A stretch of 64,000 bases of DNA from Oikopleura dioica (taxonomy: Eukaryota; Chordata; Appendicularia; Copelata; Oikopleuridae). Of this stretch, positions 1-11,249 are shown piece after piece. The notes under the pieces were generated by a model, which saw only the letters and a list, made by a program, of their open reading frames with translations, searched no databases and was not told where the DNA came from. Positions within the stretch are counted from its first letter, which is position 1. The number at the start of each line of letters is the position of its first letter. Both the position numbers and the translations under genes were made by a program. The stretch lies in NCBI GenBank assembly GCA_907165135.1, contig OU015566.1, positions 4,094,501-4,158,500 on the forward strand, in the 5' to 3' direction.

Positions 1-1830
1 TCGTTCCTGTAACCACCGATATGCGTCGTAATCCACCGCCCGTCAATTTCCTCCCATTTCTTTAATTTGCCGTCGCTGCCGGCTGTGATGAAGCACTTCT
101 GATTCAATAGTTGAATGTGAGTGATGTTCCCAACATGAGCGCGGACTTGAAACATGTTTTACAAACGCCGAAACATAAGCGTTGATCAATTAATTTTCCG
201 AAAACACGATCCTATATGCGTTTCATCAATCCACCGCTCGCCCTCGTGAGTCCAAAGACGAATGGTGTCCCGCTGACTGCTCATTGTTGTCGTTTTTCGC
301 TCGACAGTAACCATTCGTTTCTCGAAAATGTCGACCAAGACGATCGAAGAAGCCGATGAAAAGAAACCAGATTGAAAGACGATGTTTTCGCGAGTTACAT
401 CAAGCTAAAAACAATCATTAAAAAAGCTACAGTCGACCTGATGACCTACCCTTGAAACTTCTTTATTTCTCTCAAGCGAGTACATCTGAAGCATGCCTGG
501 ACGACTATTCGCCACGATCGCATCAGTATTTGGATCCCAAGAAAGTCCTGCTTCGTATTGATCCATCACATTCTTCGTAAAGCCACTGATCGTGTGTTTT
601 ATGCTCATATGATTGACAAGTTGAATCGAGTTATCAGCAAGCGACAGGAGCGTCCATTCGCCAAAATTCGCCACCCAAACAACCGGAGCGTTGAGGCGAG
701 GGATAAAGGCGCGGCTATTCGAGTCAGTCGTGTTCTTCCAGTTTTCAACGAGGAAGACGGCTTCAGCGCCGCCGGACATGATGTTTACCCCATCTGTGCT
801 GTAGCAGGCGTCGAATTCGATCTTGGCTCCGCCCTGGTCGACCGCATCGTCACGACCTTGATGCCAGTGGAAAACTGTGTTTGTGACGGCTTCTTTCGCT
901 GCCTTGTTGCTACTTGTTTCCAAAAGGTTCGAATAGACGATGTTCTTTCCGGAAGAAAAACTCACGAGGACAGACTCTTCGCGCGGGTGATAGTCCAGTT
1001 TATCGGCTTGACCGTCTTTAAAAGTGAAGGAGACCTTTTTCGATTTTAAAGAATCAAGGCTGATGATCTTCATGAATTTCGGAGACACCAAGAAGGCAAT
1101 TTTCGAGCCTTTTCCGTTCAAAGACCATTGTCGATCGACCCCACCGTTTTTGTTGATTCTTTCTTTCAAAATATCGGCGAAGATGAACTTTGGTTCGACT
1201 GAAATCGTTCGCTCCGAACTCTCCGGAAACGGAATTCTTGCGTAGCCGCCGTTGACGATAAGATGCAGCTCTTTTTCAGTAGCTTTGACTGCGTTGACGC
1301 CTTCATCTTTTGAAACCCTGATGGTTCTGAGGAGTGCGAAATCGTCGACGGACCAAATTCGAATAGTTCCATCGAGGGAGGAAGAAATGAGAGAGAGTGG
1401 CTGGGTTGGGTGAGGGATGATGGAGGTGACGGTGTCTGTATGACCAGTCAAAGAAGCGACGAAATCGGAAGTGTAAACTGAATATACGCGGATCGCATCG
1501 CCAGTGATGGCACAAACGTAGTCGCCGACAAGACAAGGGATAGACTGAAGAGATGATTTGAGATTGGTTTTTGAGATCCTAAGTTTTTCTACACATGATG
1601 TGAAGCAAAACCTTTCTTCCAGGCAAAACGAATCCTTTCCTTACCTGTAACAAACAGTGGCCACCAAGCTCGGTCAAAAACGAGGTCTTCGCGAGCTTTT
1701 CTTTCTTTTCCTGACTCGCCTGCTTTTCAGGCTTCTTATGCGTCGCGTTCTTCGCACTCGCCGGCTTCTTCTTCCCTCGCTTTGTCTTTTTCCTCTTCAA
1801 CACCTCCTCGTTCTCGACTGTCACAGTCAT
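1..1830 (-). CDS. WDR75: WDR75 homologue (U3 snoRNP / small-subunit processome), 3' end cut by window edge
   Basis: WDR75 (yeast Utp17/Nan1) is a nucleolar WD-repeat protein needed for pre-18S rRNA processing. The main exon is about 450-1570 and matches vertebrate WDR75 along its length, with SSLDGTIRIW near the start, then FHWHQGRDD, FIPRLNAPV and ANSRPGMLQMY in family order. Further exons at 212-404 and 1-145 (ending near GSDGKLKKWEEIDGRW) continue the second propeller, and the gene runs off the left edge. A lysine-rich first exon begins at ATG 1830. Its joint to the main exon (1580-1640) is unresolved because GTAAGG at the first exon's end leaves the wrong frame, while a GA donor a few bases later would fit. 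The intron 146-211 has GA-AG ends; intron 405-449 is canonical. It lies 273 bp downstream of PSMA6 on the same strand, so an operon is possible. Identity is strong; the 5' junction is weak. Confidence 0.85.
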
Positions 1831-2103
1831 CTTACTGTAAGTGCACTTTTCTAAGGAGAGAAACGAGTTGTTTTTAGATTGTGAGTTCTTTCCGTTTATT
1901 TTTAATAATTTTTTCTGTAACTCGCAGTAACAGAGCAAAAGTGGCTAAATTGAAATTCTTGAACTTTCGGAAATTTACAGTAATACATGTAATAACTTCG
2001 TATATTGCCTGAAAGGGAATTAGCGCGCTAGAATGGAAAAAGGAAGCGGCTTACCGTGAAAAGAGAGTGAGAAAAAAAGAGTGTTCTAGACAGCTAAAAT
2101 TGA

Positions 2104-3343
2104 CTATTCGCGCTCGGCAATGATGGTGAGGATTTCGTCGACTTCGTCGTTGCTCAGTTGGCGGAATTGGTTGTCGCTGGTGGCGACGGCGACCTCGATC
2201 TCTTGAGGCTTGAAGTCGGTGGCGATCACGTGTTGCAAGGTTGTGATTGCTAGAAAAAATGGTTAAACCAACAAGTAAGGAACATGTCAATCTTTTGTCT
2301 CCAAATTTGGACCTAATTTCTCTTTATTGGGTAGAAACACTTACCGAGCTCGGCGGTTTCTTTGAGTCCCCATTTCTCCTGATCAGTTTTCTTTCGAAGT
2401 TTCTTCTCCAAAAAGTTAGTTGCTTCAGTTTGCTTTGCTCCGATGGCGACCGCCTTGAAACCGGCAGTGTATCCTTGAATCGATCATTTTCGGAATAGAG
2501 AAAAGGGAGATCTACCTGAAGGGTCAGTTCTGTAAAGAAGCGGCACTTGATTTTCATCGTCGTATCCGATAATGAGAGAGGCGACGCCGAGAGCACGGGT
2601 TCCTGGTTCTTGGGTGTAAACTTGAGCGATTGAAGCCATTCGGTGAGCCAGCTGATCGCAGGGCATATCATAAGCTGAAGAGCAAATGTCAGAATAGGAG
2701 AATTTGAGCTATTGCTAACCGTTTTTGTAGTTCCAATTCATGGTTTCATATCTTGCTCGTCGGACAAACTCGCGCGAATCAGCGGACAGGCCGCAAACGA
2801 CGCATCCATTTGAGCCGCCGATTTTCCAAACGCGGGACATCGAATCCGCATCTAAATATCGTGAGATAAAGGAGGTGGCGTGTTCTTTACCGATAAGTTT
2901 GTCTGGAACCTTCTTCTGAATGACGAGTGCCGAGCAAGTGTCGCCGCGAACTCCGACTGCTGTTAATCCGCCTTGGTTGATTGCTTTGAACGCATATTCT
3001 ACTTGATACAGACGACCTTCCGGACTAAAAAGGGTGAATTTATAGAATATTTTTTGCTCAAAGCGAGGCCGTTAGGCCGAGTATGAGCGAAGCCCCCGCC
3101 CTCAACCTCTTTTTTCAGTAGAAAGACGCATATTCGCGGAATTTTCAACAAAGAAAAGATTTTAGGGAGGAGACTTCGCCCCCATACTCGGCCTGACGGC
3201 CTCGGGTTGAGTATCAAATCGGTATGTTTCTGGGAAAATAAGGGAATTCCTTTGTAAATCACCTCCTTTTTTAATTTCTTCATATTCATTTACCTGAAAA
3301 TCGTGATATTTCTGTCAAAACCAGCTGACGATCCCCGCGACAT
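2104..3343 (-). CDS. PSMA6: 20S proteasome subunit alpha type 6
   Basis: This non-catalytic alpha-ring subunit of the 20S proteasome assembles into 249 residues from six exons: 3294-3343, 2891-3024, 2720-2851, 2516-2674, 2345-2473 and 2104-2249. The N-terminus [16 protein letters not shown] and the proteasome alpha signature [15 protein letters not shown] are almost identical to vertebrate PSMA6. [20 protein letters not shown] and [14 protein letters not shown] follow in family order, and the length equals that of the human protein (246). The total coding length is an exact multiple of three and all five introns have GT-AG ends. Four introns are roughly 40-100 bp; the first (3025-3293, 269 bp) is swollen by a foldback repeat. 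WDR75 follows on the same strand after 273 bp. Confidence 0.97.
3050..3220. repeat. Foldback repeat in PSMA6 intron 1
   Basis: Two inverted arms lie inside the intron. The left arm, near 3063-3083, reads GAGGCCGTTAGGCCGAGTAT. The right arm, near 3181-3206, is its reverse complement with a few changes. The spacer is AT-rich and has no coding potential. It looks like a short non-autonomous foldback element. Confidence 0.6.
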
Positions 3344-3641
3344 TCTCTACTTTTTATCTGAAATTCACACAATTTATTAAAAATCTGTAAAAAAATATCA
3401 GCGCAGATATAATTCTAGAGAACGGAAAAGAGTTTCTCTTTTGTCTCGTTTCGCAAAGTTTGCTAAAAACAGCAAAAACGCGCAAATTTCAAAAAAACAA
3501 ATTTCAAATTTGCCCAATTCTCGAAATGCTCGCGCTCCGGCCAATCGGCGCCAAGCAAATCTTCATTTCGAGAACGAAGAGTTTCTCGGCTCGGAAACTG
3601 TACTTTTAGAAGAGAAAAGAGGTTAGAAGAAAGTGGAAAAG
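3344..3641. other. Intergenic region between divergent PSMA6 and the TLC gene
   Basis: About 300 bp separate the start codons of two divergent genes, so both promoters should lie here. A short A-rich open frame at 3441-3626 has no recognisable domain. No convincing TATA box was seen. Confidence 0.5.
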
Positions 3642-5226
3642 ATGGGGATAATGACGAGAGAAATTTATTTTGGAATGGCGGAAATTCTTGTTGGATATTC
3701 GCTCATTTTTCCAGCGATTGTCAGAATCGTGAGTTACATTTTTATAAAAATATTAGGTCCCCATATTAAAGGGCCCCTGTTTGTCAGTTTTGTACCCTTC
3801 TGAGCTCGGCAACCTGTGTAAAAACCTGAGTCAGGGTATGAAAAACCGCGTAGAGATACTTCAGACCCTGACTCAGGTTTTCAGCACAGGTTGCCGAGCT
3901 CAGGTAGCCCTATAAACAAAAAGTGGAACATAAAGGAGAAAACTTGAAAACTTTGAACGACTGAATTCAGATTCCTCCTCTTCGCCGAAAATTCGAACTT
4001 CTTTCCGACCGCGATCAGAATCTTTTCCTCAGAAAATGCGTCAGGTAAATTTAAATTTGCGGAAAATAGACAATTATTTTCGTCGTTTTACGTAAGAGAT
4101 ATTTTCAAGTTTATTTCTGGTTACATTTTAGTGCGTTTGTATTCCGTGTTTTTCATTGCGAAAATAGAAATTGGACAGTTTTAAAATTGGATGTCTATTT
4201 TTTCGCTAGGTAAAGTTCTTTTTAGCATCGTTCATTGCTGGTTTGTTTGTTCGCTGATTCTGTATCTTCAATTCAACCCGCATTTGTGCGAGCAAGGATG
4301 GAGCAAATTTAGCCAAATCTGGATCGGGTTTCTTTGGACGGATTTGTTCATCGGGTTATTGACCAAAACGGCGGGATTTGGTAAATACAAATACAATTAT
4401 TTTTCTTTCAAATAAGAGGGTCCCCGGTTAAGCTGATTCACTGATGCTCACTGAGCAGCAGCTGAGCATTGCTCAGCTCGGAACCCTGTGAAGAAAACCT
4501 GAGTCAGGTTTTGAAAGATCTTCAAGCAAATGCCGCAGAGCGGCTAACTTTGAAACAAAGCCGCAAAGCGGCTTCGAGATTCTGCCACTTCAATTTAGCG
4601 TACATCTTAAAAAGCCGCTCTGAAGGATCTTACAGACCCTGACTTAGATTTTAAGAGGATTTTTATATGAAAAACCCTCAAAATTGTATTCAGACGACAT
4701 CTGCCACCACATCCTCTACGGCTTCGTCCACCTGACAATCTACAGGATCGATGCAGGCTGCCTCGCCTTCAATGTTCTTCAATACCGCTACTACGCCGAT
4801 TTCTTCAATCAGAATATGCAGCTTCGTCTCATGCTCGGTATTTTTCTTCACTCGGCTATTCCTGATTTCTTTCTTTTTAGCAATGTTTGGCTTGAAAAAG
4901 TCGAAGCTGTACTACTTGAATAACCGAATTGCTTGCTGGGGCTTCTTTCTCGTCCGAATCGCGGTCATCCCTTTTGCGTGGTATAAGTTTTATCTTCAAA
5001 GGAACGAGCTCTAGAATTTTTTCGATCAGGGTCAGGCTCCCTGCGGCTTGGATATTTTTTGAGCTTGAAAACCAGCAACGAAATGTACATGTTCACGGAA
5101 AACGTCTACATCTTTACTGCCACCATCATCATGCTGATCTTGTCAGACTGGCAAAATCTCAACTGGTTCTCGCGAATGTACGCCAGCTGTTACAAATCCA
5201 AAGCAATAAACAAAAAGGAAAACTAA
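3642..5226 (+). CDS. TLC-domain multi-pass membrane protein (TLCD4/TMEM56-like)
   Basis: Six exons (3642-3728, 3971-4044, 4226-4380, 4694-4837, 4881-4980, 5064-5226) give 240 residues in one frame, close to the 263 of human TLCD4. Hydrophobic helices alternate with short loops. The stretch LFLRKCVSIVHCWFV aligns with the conserved start of the TLC fold, DDICHHILYGFVHL carries the paired histidines seen in the family, and LVRIAVIPF matches the late helix. TLC proteins act in membrane lipid sensing or transport, but the substrate here cannot be told. The start ATG 3642 lies 6 bp before a second in-frame ATG. Introns 1 and 3 are enlarged by inverted-repeat elements. It is unlikely to be a ceramide synthase, because the longer Lag1p-type motif and a homeobox-like region are absent. 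The splice into exon 3 uses the acceptor at 4224-4225, which restores the family alignment. Confidence 0.72.
3803..3903. repeat. CCTGAGTCAGG foldback element, copy 1 (TLC intron 1)
   Basis: Inverted arms: GCTCGGCAACCTGTGTAAAA then CCTGAGTCAGGGT on the left, and ACCCTGACTCAGG then CACAGGTTGCCGAGCTC on the right. The same arms recur at 4455-4653, 6846-6945, 18857-19000, 19017-19162 and 41578-41797. Confidence 0.75.
4455..4653. repeat. CCTGAGTCAGG foldback element, copy 2 (TLC intron 3)
   Basis: A degenerate copy with AACCTGAGTCAGG-type left arm and ACCCTGACTTAG right arm. Its core holds GCCGCAAAGCGGC palindromes, as in the copies near 19 kb and 41.7 kb. Confidence 0.6.
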
Positions 5227-6583
5227 TCAACCAAAAACCGCCTTCATCGATTTTACGAGGCTCGATGTATCCTCAAGTTCAACGTCTAAACTTGACACTG
5301 TCTATTTTTCTCTAATCTTTCCAAGAAACGCGGTCTGCTTTTACGAGGAATATTAATCGATTTCTTTGCTGTCTAAAATTTCAAATCAAGCTTTTTCTGG
5401 AGGGATTTTTAGACAGGAAATTTTTTTCAGCGAAAGATTGAAAAAAAAAATTCAAAATTTCGCGATTTTCGAGCTTTTTTTTACAATCTTTGGCTCTTGA
5501 GCTTGTTTTTTATCGACAATCTTGGGCGAATTATTTTTTAATTTTTTTAAATGCCGATAATTGAATAATTGAATCGCCGAAAATTTAATTTCTCGGCGAG
5601 ACAATCAAAATATCGGAAAAATCGTGAGCTTTTTTATCTTATCATCAAAAAACTGCTGATAAGGCGATATGCATGACTCTTATCCTCGGTTCAAGTTTTC
5701 TGTCTAAATTTCCTCTTGGTCGAAAATCGGGAAAAAAGGAGCGCTGAGGGGGGTCATCGCTGACCAATGTTTTCGATGCCAAAAATGGCGAGGTGGATTT
5801 TATGAGTTTGAAATCATCATTTTTTTTTTACGAAAACGAATTCGTGAATGAAAAAGATTCGCTGCGTAGGCTCGAGATAGCGAAAAAATAGACAGTTGAG
5901 TTGAGCTGTCTGTTTTTTCCCTCTCACTCGTTCTGGCCATGCTGGCCATCGTATCAGTGACCAAAATAGAAGGATCGCAAACTATCCTTCATCAATTTTG
6001 AACAATAGTTCCTATTTTTTAAATATTTTTAACAAAGGAAGTACAGAACGAAAAAGAGGAGGTCTGGAACCGACCTAGTTTCGGAGGAGAGATATATTGA
6101 TGAGCTGGTGATCTGCCGATTCAACCGTGAAAATATTTGACTTGCTCGGTGTGTTTAATTTTCTTTATATACAGATAAATGATTCTCTCTTTCTTCATTT
6201 TTGGTCCATTTCCTTTTTGGATGGATTTTTTTCTATTAAATAATTGTCAGTTTAAAATTCGATCTAATTATTATTTTATTAATTATTTCAATATTTATAA
6301 TTATGATATCATTTATTGATAAAATTTTATTTTAACAAAATTTTATTTTAATAATCAAACTTATAATTTTTTATCGATAATTTGAAATAGCTAAGTTGAT
6401 ATTCAAAATTTTGATAATTAATATTTAAAATATTTAAATATAATTTAAATATTTTGTATTAAATTTTATGCTAACGAATTTCACTAATGAATACATTATT
6501 TCCGCTTTTGTTTAATCTTATGAAAAATTTAAAGCATCAAGAAATTCTCCAATCCAGCAGCTCGTTGAACAAAAATAGAAAAA
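5227..6583. other. Long intergenic region upstream of the nuclear receptor
   Basis: About 1.36 kb with no supported gene. The first half is poly-T/poly-A rich with many short open frames. The part at 6230-6480 is extremely AT-rich (ATTTAAAT-type runs). It should contain the receptor promoter, but no specific site was recognised. Confidence 0.5.
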
Positions 6584-8892
6584 ATGCCTCGCTTCAAAAA
6601 CAAGCCGGAGCAGCAAGTAAATCCACTGCAGGAAGGCGAGCTGGACGACTTCAAAAACTGGGTACCGCCGTGCAAAGTTTGCGGAGACAAAAGCTCTGGT
6701 GTCCATTACGGACAGAGAACTTGCGAAGGATCGGGTTTTCGGAGGTTTTAATTTCGGTGGATTTGAACGGGAAATCCTTCGGTCAAGAAATGATCGAACA
6801 AAGCTTGCCCGGGTTGTTAATTTTCTTTTATTTGTGACGCCCTTAAACCGGGCTCGGCGACATTCGTAAGAAACCTGAGTCAGGGCCTAAAAGGTGGAAA
6901 TTCAGACCCTGACTCAGGTTTTCTGCACAGGTTTTCGAGCCAAAGAGCCATAATAAGGGGATGAACCTCTTTTGAATATCGTTCCCCGTACCCTTAAGTC
7001 ATAGTCATTTTTGTTGATGCTCATTGATTATCCAGTAATCTATTCATTAATATCATCAAAATTAGTTCATCTGTCGTTTTATCATCCTTTCAAAATGCAT
7101 GGCGCATGCTTGATTTGAGCTATTGCATAACTAGTTATTACATAATTCCTCAGTTGCATAACTCGGATCTTTTTATAGCAAGAGCCCGAGGGTTTGGGAT
7201 TATCGTCTTTCGTTTATTTTTACGAATTGCTCGGTGGTCATCTATTTTGAATTCTCCTTTTTCGGCGAGCGGGTTAGGGAAAAAGTGGACTACTATTTTT
7301 CAAGCAGAAAAGCTCTTTCGAAAAACCAGAAAAAGGTTGCAAGGGATTCTTCCGCCGCGTGGAAAAAGCAAAGAACAAGATTCAATGCAATGCGGATGGA
7401 AATTGCGAGATCAACATTCACACAAGAAACCGCTGTCAATTCTGCAGATTCAACAAGTGCATCGCTATTGGCATGAGTCGTTCAGGTAATCCAGTCGTTT
7501 TATCCTCTTTTCTAGCGTTTTTTCTTTCTTAAAATTTGACAAAAAAACTTCTGCTTTCTTCCGTTTTTAAGGTAAGATTAACGTAGTGATGAGAAAATGC
7601 ACGGTTTTGTCCTGTCACTAGTTTGACTGTAGCTTGACTGTATTTTGTCGTTGCATGTGAATGTTTGATTTGGCTTTTTCGGTGTTGAATGTGGTAAAGA
7701 AATCTGTTTTTTTAGCGATGAAATATGGAAGAATGACGAAACGCGCTAAGGATGCCATTTACCAAGGCAAGGGTCGCTTCTGATTGGCCGGTTGAACGAT
7801 TCCCGGCTTCTTATTGGCCAAAAGTCGAGACCCTTTTTTCCAGAGTACAAAAACGACATGTGCGCCAACGATGAAGAATCTGGGCCAGATACTCCGAGCT
7901 CCATCGACAATGGCAAGAATTTTCTTTTCTCAAATTTTTCATCTTACAATCGATTTTCAGATTCGAGCTTCATTCAATCCATGGATCCTCATCACGTCGT
8001 GACGACGCTTTCAAACACCGCTCACGCATTCCTCTCCATTTTCCCTCAAAAAGAAGAACTCAGTTCTGAGCTGGCGGGGGACTTCACGATTTCCTGGGAC
8101 GATTTTCTCGCTGATTTCAATTGCAAAATCGAGGTGATCTTTGCATTTCCGCTTTTCCTCATCCGTAGCTCTAGAAAGTGGTCGCTTTTTGCAAACGACT
8201 AGACGATTTCAAACGCCTAGAAGAGCTTCCAAACGGCCAGAGTGATCAAATCAAGCTCATTGCAAATCGCTTCTTTTTCGTGATCATCATCAACCTCTCC
8301 CGGACCCTCTACCACGACGGCTCTTTTCTCATCAACGAAAAGAGGGTGACCGAATGGATGCTTTCCACAGTTTCCTTTTCTCAAACAAATGTTATTCGGT
8401 ATTTAGATCTTTTTCATCATTTCAAAAGGAAATTTTGCCATTTCAGAACTTTGATTTCCGCCATGACCCAGCTCTCTTCCTGCCATTTGACTCCTGAACA
8501 ACTTGCTCTTCTTTCAGCAGAATTCATTTTTCAAAGAAGTAAGCCCTTTTTGCCCACAGTTATTCATTTTACGCTTTTTCAGATAATTTGGATGTTCATA
8601 ACGCTTCGGAAATCGACAGAAGCGCCATGTTCCTCAAACGAATCCTGATCTTGAGCATACAGCAGTCCCACGATGTTGACGATTTCGTGATCAAAGAATA
8701 CCTCAAGAGCATCTCCGACTCGTTCCACCACGCTTTTTCAACATTCAGATGCTGTAAGTACCCAAACCTCTTTTCCAATAAAGAATAATCTTTTCAGTTT
8801 GCCTGGAAACCTTGCAAGAAAGAAACTCGGCCCAAATGCTCCCGCCTCTGCTCCGCGAACTCATTGATTATGCCCAGACGCCTACTGTCTAA
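6584..8892 (+). CDS. Nuclear hormone receptor, NR1 type (ROR/Rev-erb-like)
   Basis: A ligand-type transcription factor of 389 residues from nine exons: 6584-6728, 7336-7485, 7716-7766, 7844-7912, 7961-8133, 8175-8398, 8447-8538, 8583-8753, 8798-8892. The DNA-binding domain starts near residue 31 ([14 protein letters not shown]), has the P-box [10 protein letters not shown] split by intron 1, a second zinc finger ending [14 protein letters not shown], and a ROR-like C-terminal extension ([17 protein letters not shown]). The ligand-binding domain begins near [15 protein letters not shown], a standard helix 3 signature, and contains [11 protein letters not shown]. Intron 1 (6729-7335) has GA-AG ends; introns 3 and 4 (7767-7843, 7913-7960) have GC-AG ends; the rest are GT-AG. 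All joins keep frame. The P-box and CTE favour NR1 over NR2 or NR3, but the exact subfamily is uncertain because the ligand domain is divergent. Confidence 0.93.
6846..6945. repeat. CCTGAGTCAGG foldback element, copy 3 (receptor intron 1)
   Basis: Left arm GGCTCGGCGACATTCGTAAG then AACCTGAGTCAGGG; right arm CCCTGACTCAGGTTTT then CACAGGTTTTCGAGCC. It accounts for part of the unusual 607-bp length of the GA-AG intron. Confidence 0.75.
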
Positions 8893-9123
8893 TTTTTTCC
8901 TATTTAAAATTATGATACCAGAAGGCTGTTAAATTATCGACGTTAGCTTCTGTAGTGATAAATTTCAACCCATCAAGTTCAAAAACGAATCGAAAGATTT
9001 CTGCTCTCAAATCGTTTACCGGTAAATAAAAGGTGCTCCAAAAGTTCAAATTCAATGAAAAATATTTTTTAAAATTTTATATTTATTTTACTTTATAGAA
9101 AAGTACGATCAGGAAGGCAGAAT

Positions 9124-10529
9124 CTAAAGGTGTCGCATTGTAAACAAGAAGGCAACTCCAGCAGCGAGCATTTTCCAGTTGAAGGGCATCGATTCTTCAA
9201 CTTGCAAGTGGGGCTGGACGAGTCCCTTGAACCAGCCATAGCCGGTCGCGGCGATGATGGCCAAACGAAGGACTATTGAGATTGTTTGCTTACGGACCAT
9301 TGCCTTGAAAAGAAAGAGTTACTTTAAGAATTCGGCCTTGGAATGGTCAAGGAGAAGGGTCAAAAAGGAATTTACCTGGTAGTCGACAGAGTTTTCGAGA
9401 TCTTTAATGACACCACCGAGTCTGTTGCAATGAGGAAGGGGTCCGTCGGGAACCGGTTTTCCGAGGAACTTGCAAATTGGCTCCCATCCGTCTTCGATTC
9501 GCCAGATCAAGAGCTTGTCTTTCGGGCAGTTGTTCATAACGTACTGGTTGTGTTGTCTGAAAAATGGAATAAAGAAGGGCTTTTATTTTGTGATTTCAAC
9601 CTGTATTTGAGGCGATAAAGGTCCATATTTTCGCCGTAGAAGTTTCTCGATTCAGCGCCGATAGAAAGCGGTCGGATCCAGTCCATGTAAAGACCGACAG
9701 CTCGAGAAGAGTGATTGAAGACCCATTTGTAAATTCCAGAATGAAGTCGCCACCAGCCCATTTCTTTGAATTGCTCTCGCTCGACCTGAAAAACCAATGA
9801 GTTTTTTGATTCAAGATTTCTTCTTACCGCCAAATGCTTGACGACTGAATTGGCCCATTTGTCTTCGTCTCGGATGGCGAGAATTACTAAAAAATTATAT
9901 TTTTTTGGAAAGTTTTTTGGAAAAGCCTGAATCAAGCGCTAAAAGAGCTAACATTAATAGCCGCGTAGCGGCTGTTTTATAAATAAAGCCGCGTAGCGGC
10001 TTTGGCCAATCTTATTGGACACCAAAAATATTTACTAAAAAAACAAATAAAAATCCTTGACCCGGCAATTTTTTATCTCCTTTATACGATTTACTTTCGT
10101 TGCCCGATTCAATATTTGCAAATGATTTTGTTTTACCTTTGGCATCGGGAAATTGTTTGAGAAGAATTTCCCAAAACGCAAAGTGTGGTAGATCGACGCA
10201 GGCGGTGTACTCGTCAGGATTTCCAGCGCCGAAAAGTTTTTGCAGAACTTCATTTGGTTTCTCGCCGTTGGCGATTCTCTCCCAGTCCTCCCAGTGGCGG
10301 TAGATGGCCTCGGGCGCGTCGCAGACTTTGTAGCCAAGTTGCTGAAAAGAAGGTTTATTTTAGAGCAGAAAATTGACATTTCGTTTCTCAAAAATTTCCT
10401 TATCATTTTCTCGACGAAATAAAATAAGGGTATACCCCTCCTTGTCCTTACCGTTAGCATGGCATTGACACTTTTCGTTCCAGTCTTGCAATATCCAGCA
10501 TGGATAACTTGAAGTCCTTCTTTACCCAT
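9124..10529 (-). CDS. Sulfotransferase family protein with C-terminal membrane anchor
   Basis: A 295-residue protein from six exons (10452-10529, 10137-10341, 9828-9886, 9601-9785, 9376-9556, 9124-9303), all GT-AG and in frame. The N-terminal VIHAGYCKTGTKSVNAML is a typical 5'-phosphosulfate-binding loop for PAPS. ACVDLPHFAFWEILLKQF followed by DAKVILAIRDEDKWANSV matches the 'DFP...PDAKVILTVRD' core of the Sulfotransfer_4 family common in marine animals. The last exon encodes a hydrophobic helix near FNWKMLAAGVAFLF, suggesting a C-terminal anchor. Family members transfer sulfate from PAPS to an acceptor that cannot be predicted. Intron 2 holds two GCCGCGTAGCGGC-type palindromes shared with the CCTGAGTCAGG elements. 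Fold assignment is good; substrate unknown. Confidence 0.82.
9950..10012. repeat. GCCGC(G/A)AGCGGC palindrome pair in sulfotransferase intron 2
   Basis: Two close copies of AGCCGCGTAGCGGCT separated by about 20 bp. They match the core of the CCTGAGTCAGG elements, but the flanking arms are missing, so this may be a remnant. Confidence 0.5.
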
Positions 10530-11249
10530 TTTCTCTGTTTTTTTTTTATCTGAAAATCTTCAAAATGAAATTTGATTTAGAAAAAAGGCAAAAGCGATGA
10601 TTTAAATAAGACGATGGAATTTGACTTTCTTGGCGCTCTCAAGGCAGCGCGGAAAGGGTGGCCAAGCCTGGGTGGCTGACTGGGGCGATTTTGGAAGCGC
10701 TTGCGAAATCAGTTTTCAGTTTTGATTTTGAAGATAAAGTGGAAATGATGATTTTTTCGAGGAACTTCTTCCTTCTCATAAATTCTTTGCTCGAGAAAAT
10801 TTTTGATTTTTAAAGAACTTTTTAATTTTGAAATAAAATTTGAAATAAAAATTTAAAAACAACAAATTTATTATTTTATAAAAATTTTCTTATCGACTAA
10901 TCTCTCGCTAAAATTCCAGAAAAATGGAGAAATTCGACCACCCTAAAACATGACCTTGTGACTACCGGAGAAAACTGCAAACAAGGTCGAGCACGAATAA
11001 AAAACGACCGCATTACGTAAAATGTCGATCCATTGAGACAAGGAAAATCAAAGGAAGGAGTTTTTTCGACCGTTGCTCTACTTTTCAACAAGGTGTGAGG
11101 ACTCGTAAAAAGCTGATATGCAAATTTCGAGTCAAAAAAAGAATATTTTTTTCAAAAAATTTGCTGAGAAAATTTATTAGGAAAAGTATAATACAGGTAA
11201 AAAATCGTCCATCCATTATCTGGTCATCAGATTTTTGCGTTTTCTTCTT
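10530..11249. other. Intergenic region
   Basis: About 720 bp upstream of the sulfotransferase and downstream of the cysteine-rich gene. AT-rich with poly-A and poly-T runs. No gene, repeat array or specific regulatory site was recognised. Confidence 0.5.

Noticed and set aside
558-1049. Plus-strand open frame of 163 codons
   Set aside because: It is the antisense shadow of the WDR75 main exon.
1570-1640. GA-AG intron at the WDR75 5' junction
   Set aside because: A GA donor would fit, but a weak GTTACAG donor could also restore the frame; left unresolved.
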